Source: Heliopora coerulea (Eukaryota > Cnidaria > Anthozoa > Scleralcyonacea > Helioporidae). Taken from it: DNA of 64,000 nt. The notes under the pieces are model-generated. The model was not told the DNA's origin and did no database searches. It saw only the letters and a program-made list of their open reading frames with translations. A program made the translations under genes and the position numbers. Positions 35,890 to 64,000 of this stretch are shown here, piece by piece. Location: NCBI GenBank assembly GCA_030142905.1, contig JASJOG010000232.1:124001-188000 (forward strand), in the 5' to 3' direction. Position 1 is the first letter of the stretch, and every line of letters starts with the position of its first letter.

Positions 35890-37524
35890 GTGGTCTTTCT
35901 CTTTTTTTCAAAGTTTGCCGTTGGACTTTGGTCTTCTACACCAGGCGCACAAGTAATTCAATGATAAAATCTTTTAAGATCAGTTATCCATGTCACACAA
36001 ACGTGGTGCTCATAAGCGCAAGACATTCGCGATTGCTTTTTGTTCGTTGATATAACAACCTACTTAGGCTGAGGTGCCAGCTCTCAAAATTTGAATACAG
36101 ATTTCAAAATGCTACTGCAGTTTGCCATGGTAAAGTATGGAGAAACGACGATGGATATTGAACGGCAGAGGCGTACCAAATATTTAAAGCGGGTCGCCCA
36201 CTTATCGAACTAGCCAGCCCCTTTTATCGACCAAAAATAATTTTAATTTTACCGAAAACTCGGGGTTTTCCTAATCGACACTCGGTTTTACTGATTGATT
36301 TACCGAAAGGTGGGAATCGCAATCTCGTGGTACGCCCCCCTCCTGGACCGTAGTCGTCTTCAAAAAGAAAGCTGCTGGAAACCCAAAGGGATGGCATTAA
36401 ATAAAGAACACACTTAACTAAATTTGAACCAGAAAACATCTCTTCTTCTCCAGTTAAACTTTCTTTTAATCTTTACTCTATCCTTGGTTATATTTCTATA
36501 TTTACGATAGTTCTTTTATAGACTGCAGACAAGTATTGCATGCCATTCACTGTGGTAATAGGCATATATAAGCTTCTAAATCCCAATTTTAAATCCCAAT
36601 CCAAAAACTTCATTCATTGTCCCAATACCATCTGCTCTGTTGTTAACAATGCAGCCATGTGTCCACTGCAATGCAACTTAGCCACCAAAATAGATAAATG
36701 AAAGCCCATTGTATTTTGCTGTGTCTTAGACATTGTAGGACACTTGACCTCTATAACCTTTTTCTTAAAGATTAAATTTATGACCTGCTTCAACGTGATT
36801 TGTTGGCCAAAATTGTACACAGTTTTGGGTTTTGGCACGGTATTTTTGGCATAATTTTTGCTATAATTTCGGGACAAAAACAGTCAACTGAAAACTTAAT
36901 AACGACTCTCTTTAAACTAACGTCTCGTTGCTTAGGGAACACGAAACTAAAAGGTTACAAGTCGATCAGCTCGAGTTAGCACGTGTCCTTAGCTTCCTAG
37001 GATCATATTCATTTCACGCAGGCACCGTACTTAATTTATTAAGAAATACAAACATGAAAAAAAAGAGGTTAACGTTTAATCCGATTAATTTTTCTAATCC
37101 TAACACAAACTCTAAAATCATTCCATACTTGATGCAAAATTAATTGGTTCGGCGTTTCAATGCATTACTAGATCTGGAGTGATAAGCATCGCTTGGCACT
37201 AGTTCAAGCAGAATAAAATATGAGTGTATAAGGTATATCATGGGCAGGTGAACCATTGTGTATAACATCGGGACGAACTAAGAATCTCAACTTTCTGCAA
37301 ACAAGACAGGCTAGCAGATATATATTTAGCACTGCCTGTGATGAGATAGGCATAACAATTAAGCTCTAAGTGACAATACCGCAAACCTTAAATATTTATA
37401 ACTTGGTTTCATGTTTATCTCTACAAGGGATCGCAGGTGCTACTAAAAAGCTCCTAAAATTTTAAAAAGCCCCTAAAATTTTAAAAAGCCATGAACTGTC
37501 CACGGTAAGTCCCACAGTTGAAAA

Positions 37525-37733
37525 GGTATTACCCCCAAAATTAACTTGGTTAATTCTATTCCCTGCTAAACTGTACAGTATAGCTCTATAACCGTATTAC
37601 CACCAAAATTAACTTGGTTAATTCTATTCCCTACTAAACTGTACAGTATAGCTCTATAACCGTATTCCCCCCAAAATTAACTTGGTTAATTCTATTCCCT
37701 GCTAAACTGTACAGTATAGCTCTATAACCGTAT
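37525..37733 (+). repeat. 68-bp tandem repeat, about three units
   Basis: The unit runs AAAATTAACTTGGTTAATTC .. CTGTACAGTATAGC .. TAACCGTATTACCACC. Unit starts at 37537, 37605 and 37673 give an exact 68-bp period with only a few substitutions. Each unit holds two short palindromes, TTAACTTGGTTAA and CTGTACAG. The low divergence indicates recent duplication. Confidence 0.9.
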
Positions 37734-38156
37734 TACCAGACAACATAAACTCTAAAAAATAGCTGCTCATGTGAAGTACAAGTTCTAATGATCATGTGAT
37801 GTCTCCTGGTGTACTTCAAACTTAGACCGGATGTTCACTGAAGCAACTCTTGACGTTCATGAGGTAATTGTGATTTAAACACGGAGTGATCGCATAAGAA
37901 GAGGTTGAGTTTCTCAGCCTGTCAATTATGATTAAGGAAAGGTCGCATGTTATTGGTCAATTGAGTTCACACTAATTTCCGGTGGACGGATATCACGTTC
38001 AATTGAGGAGAATATAGGAGGTGAATTTGTTTTCAACGACGTTGCTGCCTGGATAATATTTTGCGCCTGTTGACCATTTGAACTGTTTTGACTGAGCCAA
38101 CAATCCAAGAGCAATTCCATCACTTCAATATTTCCTGCCGGTTTTCCGTTGGACAC

Positions 38157-38387
38157 TTAATGATTCCTCACGGTGTTGATCTTTTTACGTACTTCTACCA
38201 AGCGCCCTTCCTCATCGCGTTTCACTTCCATTTTGAAGCCGTAGTAGGCCTTGGTCATTTTAATTGCATATTTATTCTTCTGGTAGTAGGCTTTATTGCG
38301 ATCATACTTGCTAAGCCCCGCATAACGCGGAGTTGTACTTTGCGCAGAGGTAGAAGTCTGAGCTGTTGGATGAGAGCGACCGAGCAT
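38157..38387 (-). CDS. Unassigned small ORF followed by an in-frame continuation
   Basis: ATG at 38387 opens 76 codons rich in Lys and Tyr (SKYDRNKAYYQKNKY) ending at TAA 38157-38159. In the same frame the sequence continues open for a further 68 codons, to 37950. Composition is protein-like, but I recognise no family, see no clear splice sites, and cannot tell a small gene from a relic broken by one stop. Confidence 0.35.
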   Translation of the reverse strand: MLGRSHPTAQTSTSAQSTTPRYAGLSKYDRNKAYYQKNKYAIKMTKAYYGFKMEVKRDEEGRLVEVRKKINTVRNH

Positions 38388-39504
38388 ATTTGTCACAAAT
38401 GAATTTGAAAGTGGCGTCAGGTTTTGTTTATATTTATAATATTACAAGCTTCAAGTATTCGCCAAAAAGAATACAGATGGCTATGACACATCGCGGACGT
38501 AATAAAATGTGAATCGTGCCCAAACACTGCGCGGGTAGGATGACTAAGTGAATGAAGATGCGCACGACGTCTCGAAATGATTATAATACGACGTATAACA
38601 ACCGGAAAAATCAGTAAATGTGGCATGTTCAGCCATTTATTGCTTTATATATTGTTTAGCTGTATTTTAAAAACACATTTTAAAAGTATTTCCGTAAGCT
38701 TTAGGCTCTAGGACACGCTTGTGTAGCTCTACGCTGTCCAGTTCAGTCACGCTTCAAAGTGTCCGCCATTTTGAAACATGCAACCGCCATACGAAGCCAG
38801 AAATGTGGGAGGAGCTTACCCTTTTATAGCGTCGCTCCGTGTTTAAAGCTTTTCTGGAAAAGGTGCGGGGAGCTATTCAACGCAGCCATTGACCGGCAAA
38901 AATTATGTGTCGGGTTTTACAACTTTTGCTGCTTCGTTTAATATTTTGTTCTCCCAACTCGTGGCCATGTCAAACAATCTTATCTTTCAAGATAAACTGT
39001 TGATTGTTTACAGCAAGTGGCTGGGATACATTTGCTTACGACGCGTTCTGACAAACGCTGGTACGAGCATGATGTTCAACATCTTTACAATTCTAACTTC
39101 ACATCTGTCTTGAGAATTTTAATCGCAGACCAACAACACCGAAATTGTTGACGCAAACATCAACATTTCAGATCAATTTCGACATGCTACACACTAGTTA
39201 ATCCTTGTTCCAAAAAAATACACGAAGTCAACATGAAGTTACTTAAGAAGACGTGACTCGAAAATTAAAGTTTGGTTTATTTGGAAGAACTTTTGAAATG
39301 TTAAACAAAGAAATGATAAACAAAGAAAAATTCTCGTTTTGTCTTCGCAAGTTCTGGAGGAGATATCATGCTTTGTTTTCGTATTGATCTTGTCCTTATG
39401 CTTATAAAGTAAATGGTTTGAACCTGGGAGAATCGTGACATGTTTGAGGAAGTTGATCGTCCAGGTTAGTGTAGTCTTGAGAAAGACTGTTGGTTGAAGT
39501 GACT

Positions 39505-39539
39505 GACGTTTCGACAGCCTTAGCGGCGGTCATCTTCAG
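39505..39539 (-). ncRNA. Hammerhead-ribozyme-like motif, copy 1
   Basis: On the minus strand: CTGAAGA, one extra T, a stem-loop closed by GAC..GTC, then GAAACGTC. This is the order of a type I hammerhead (CUGANGA, helix II, GAAA, very short helix III, cleavage after GUC). The flanks TGACT and AGTCA pair as helix I. The extra U after CUGANGA departs from the consensus, so activity is uncertain. Confidence 0.4.
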
Positions 39540-39664
39540 AGTCAAAAGGAGAGTAAATGTTTCTCACCAACTATCACACCTCCATGACTAATACGACCGC
39601 CCACTTATCACGCACGAGCCAGATAGAAATACAGGCGAACCTGACATTTACTCTCCTTTTGACT

Positions 39665-39699
39665 CTGAAGATGACCGCCGCTAAGGCTGTCGAAACGTC
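39665..39699 (+). ncRNA. Hammerhead-ribozyme-like motif, copy 2
   Basis: The same motif as copy 1 on the plus strand: helix I TGACT/AGTCA; CTGAAGA; helix II GACCGCC/GGCTGTC (six pairs, one mismatch) with loop GCTAA; GAAACGTC. ACGT in helix III is self-complementary, so cleavage would need a dimer, as proposed for Penelope-like element hammerheads in animals. Confidence 0.4.
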
Positions 39700-40153
39700 A
39701 GTCACTTCAACAAACAGTCCTTATGCTTATCTTGCTCGCGTGAACCACGCTTAACTCTCCTCGTTCTTGAAATTAAGTTGGATTGATATTTAAATGAGGT
39801 GGCCCTTGATGTCACATTGTTGGCTCGTTGGGAAAACATGTTTATCTTCGGCCTGATTTACACCGTACGATTGTACCATGTGATTAGTCATTCTGATGTA
39901 TACTGATTGGACACAGGACACGTGAGGAACATTTGCTACATTCGCGAGCGAATAGTTAGCAGGAAATGTGCTCTTGTGGCAAAACTGTATCCACCAGGGC
40001 GACAATCGTATCGTGATTATGGAGTATAAGTGATGATTCAACGAAATTGCTTGAAAATCAACACATTACTAAACTTGATGAAACCAAGCAGCATTTGAAT
40101 GAAGTCCCCAATGTCTCTTTCATTTAAACTAAAACACGTCAATTTTCTTGCAG

Positions 40154-40259
40154 TTATTGGTCAGCTTATGTTTGACAGGTTAAGCATACCAAAACAATTT
40201 AGAACAGAATTAGTTGCTTTGGTGCTGAAGGAAACGAATAATTTGGCTCTCAGGAAAAA
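40154..40259 (+). other. Exon-like segment of unknown gene
   Basis: Preceded by TTTTCTTGCAG and followed by GTAAGTGG, both strong splice signals, it is open for about 35 codons (FDRLSIPKQFRTELVAL in the middle). Phase is 1 in and 2 out. No family recognised; it lies just past the RAB3GAP2 3' end on the opposite strand. It could belong to a plus-strand gene whose other exons I did not find. Confidence 0.4.
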
Positions 40260-40399
40260 GTAAGTGGATTCGCGACGTTACCATGGTGATAGTGTTTCTG
40301 ACCTTGTGGTTTGCACCACTAGAAGCAGCCACATGCAGGATTTTTTAGCACCTGATTACACGGAAGAAATCTTTGATTAAATGACGATTTTTTATGTAT

Positions 40400-40472
40400 A
40401 ATTTATTTATTTATTTGTTTGTTTGTTTATTTATTTGTTTGTTTATTTATTTACTTACTTATTTATTTATTA
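40400..40472. repeat. TTTA/TTTG simple repeat
   Basis: About 70 bp of TTTA and TTTG units. On the minus strand this reads as overlapping AATAAA signals and may serve as the RAB3GAP2 polyadenylation region, about 620-690 bp past the stop. Confidence 0.85.
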
Positions 40473-41002
40473 TTCTATTCAGGCAGATTAGAACTCGTCC
40501 AAATATTACTTGAGAGGAAATATAGCAGAACTATTTGTACCTTACTCCAACACCGAGTTTATGAATAAAAGTTTCCGTCACGACGAAGTGAAATTGTGTA
40601 ACAGGCTTTCTGGGAATCTACGTGACTCAGAATGACTGATTTCATTTTGTATAAGTACATAGTTATAAGGTTTCGAGTTCAATTTGAAGTTGGCACCAGT
40701 GTGTTTTTTGGAGCCAAAAACTGTGTGCAGTGACCGTCAGGCAAACACAAGTTGGGCTCTTCGAAAAACACAAGAGTTCATATTAGGTCCAAATTGATCG
40801 AGAAGCCGTAAGATTAACTATCAATAACATAGGTGTGAAAAATTAAACAGGAAAAGACGCATTCAAAATTGGCCACGCAGCACCCTGTCATTAATATAGT
40901 TTTAGTACTGGCGGTTTAAATGATACATCCAGAGTTTTGCTGTACAGAAACGTTCTATGATACAATTGTTTTTAAATGTTTCGTCATGTTAGGCCTCATT
41001 TA

Positions 41003-41008
<6 letters not shown>

Positions 41009-41033
<25 letters not shown>
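41009..41033. repeat. (AT)n microsatellite in the RAB3GAP2 3' UTR
   Basis: An uninterrupted AT/TA run of about 25 bp, starting 58 bp past the RAB3GAP2 stop codon on the minus strand. Confidence 0.9.
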
Positions 41034-41090
41034 CACTGACTACATTTTGGCCAAGATCTCGCCAGACTTAATGCTTGGTGTGTTGGTATA

Positions 41091-63147
<22,057 letters not shown>

Positions 63148-63487
63148 CTGAAAATAAAAATGAAAAGTACAGCAGGAATTATTAAAATGTCTTCTTAGAC
63201 AGCCCACTTAGAAACGACTACGCCAATGAAGGACTCAGAGCCACAAAAATCGGCATGCCAGACAGCTGTAATACGAGCAAGGCTAGCAAGTCAACTGGAA
63301 ACAGCTGAAAGGTTTCGAACGCGCTATATGATCTAGTAAAACTCAATAATTCTTCAAAAAAATGCTTAACACTTTCGTGTATGATTTTTCCCTTTTGTTC
63401 TTAGTTCTCTTTTGGTTTTTGCTTTGTTTTTCCATGACTTTTTGTTGTAATTTCTTTTTGTACAACAACTGCATGTAGGTAAGACCT

Positions 63488-63668
63488 GGTGTTTCACTAG
63501 TGACACAAGTATGCATAAGCATGATGACGTGCGCAAGCGCAGTGAGAACTTCATGGTCAACTGGACTCTTTGTACTTCACCGATACAGAGGGACTAACAA
63601 ACCATGAAGTACCTACTGCGCTTGCGTACGAGTTTCTGCTTATGCTTATGTCCATAGTGAAACACAAG
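63488..63668. mobile_element. MITE with about 65-bp imperfect terminal inverted repeats
   Basis: The left arm GGTGTTTCACTAGTGACACA .. GCATAAGC .. GCGCAAGCGCAGT .. ACTTCATGG mirrors the right arm CCATGAAGTACCTACTGCGC .. GCTTATGCTTATG .. TAGTGAAACAC. There is no open frame. The terminal GTGTTTCACTA is shared. It lies in the intron 5' of the first RAB3GAP2 exon in the window. Confidence 0.8.
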
Positions 63669-63689
63669 CCCAAGGATAAATGTCTATGA

Positions 63690-64000
63690 ATATTTAATTT
63701 AATTTACAAACTTTATTGAGTCATCCCCAAAGGGCTCTTCCGGCTCAAAATTACAATATTAAAACAATACTAAATAACTAATATATACATATAGAATTTA
63801 AAATTATTCGATAAAAGCTAAATGATTACTTAGAATGGCTTTCCTACATGATCCTTTAAAACCTATAAATGATTTACTAAGTTTTAACCTAGAATCTAAT
63901 TCGTTCCACAAGGAAACAACGCGATATTAGAAGCTACGCTGACCACTGGCTGTATGATAAAATGGAACATTTCTGATCTTTTAACAAACTTAGAAGATGA
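63690..64000 (-). mobile_element. 3' end of a second LINE copy, running off the window
   Basis: On the minus strand, a frame reads SLWNELDSRLKLSKS then FKGSCRKAILSNHL and a stop: the C-terminus of a LINE reverse-transcriptase protein of a different subfamily from the 62-kb copy. It is followed by an AT-rich 3' UTR containing AATAAA and a TTAAA-type tail. It may be broken by a frameshift near 63935, and its 5' part lies beyond the window. Confidence 0.7.

Larger units (their letters stand above)
39487..39718. repeat. Inverted repeat with hammerhead-like arms
   Basis: Left arm about 39487-39560 and right arm about 39649-39718 are near-perfect inverted copies (GTTGAAGTGACTGACG at left, CGTCAGTCACTTCAAC at right), separated by about 90 bp. 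Each arm holds the core CTGAAGA..GAAACGTC, so the two cores face opposite ways. It looks like a small foldback element. Confidence 0.9.
35337..41090. other. Spacer downstream of the RING gene up to the RAB3GAP2 stop
   Basis: It holds a 68-bp tandem repeat (37525-37733), an unassigned minus-strand frame (38157-38387), an inverted repeat with hammerhead-like arms (39487-39718), two exon-like plus-strand segments (35739-35889, 40154-40259) and simple repeats (40400-40472, 41009-41033). The RAB3GAP2 3' UTR should occupy the right end; the ATAAATAAATAAA run read on the minus strand at 40400-40472 gives many possible polyadenylation signals. Confidence 0.55.

Noticed and set aside
39557..39754. 65-codon plus-strand frame
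   Set aside because: It translates the inverted repeat with hammerhead-like arms and has no independent support.

Overview
This is a eukaryotic nuclear window. It is AT-rich, its genes carry many introns with GT..AG borders, and its spacers are full of SINE-like, MITE-like and LINE debris plus microsatellites. The five recognisable genes are animal families, and the repeat and sequence style suggests a cnidarian, probably an anthozoan such as a stony coral. That taxonomic call is inference; no rRNA or mitochondrial marker is present.

Layout. (1) 1-5.9 kb: gene-poor spacer. (2) 5.9-10.7 kb, plus strand: a two-exon Shaw/Kv3-like voltage-gated K+ channel subunit with an unusual S4 and S6. (3) 10.7-16.3 kb: spacer with a long polypurine tract, a 19-bp minisatellite and a tRNA-derived SINE. 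(4) 16.3-25.8 kb, minus strand: a 12-exon FAM98 family gene. (5) 26.0-30.7 kb, plus strand: nine-exon PSMD8 (26S proteasome lid subunit Rpn12), head-to-head with FAM98 and only about 200 bp between start codons. (6) 30.7-34.75 kb: spacer. (7) 34.75-35.34 kb, plus strand: an intronless small membrane RING-finger protein. (8) 35.3-41.1 kb: spacer with a 68-bp tandem repeat, an inverted repeat with hammerhead-ribozyme-like arms and several unassigned exon-like segments. (9) 41.1-63.1 kb and beyond the right edge, minus strand: RAB3GAP2, the non-catalytic Rab3 GAP subunit. I could trace 29 consecutive in-phase coding exons (1,197 codons including a real stop), one of them a 17-nt micro-exon; its N-terminal exons lie outside the window.

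The genes do not form an operon or a pathway. The one structural pairing is the divergent FAM98/PSMD8 promoter. Exon borders were set by reading splice signals, by phase arithmetic across every junction, and by remembered similarity to human family members. No alignment or database search was run.

The best candidates for something new are the paired, inverted hammerhead-like motifs at 39.5-39.7 and 43.66-44.02 kb, which share an extra U next to the core; the K+ channel with a charge-depleted S4 and no second PxP proline; the 17-nt micro-exon; a recurring hairpin-forming motif (TCTGGC..GCCAGAGTAAAAT) at six loci; and a minisatellite carrying six evenly spaced Myb-type sites.
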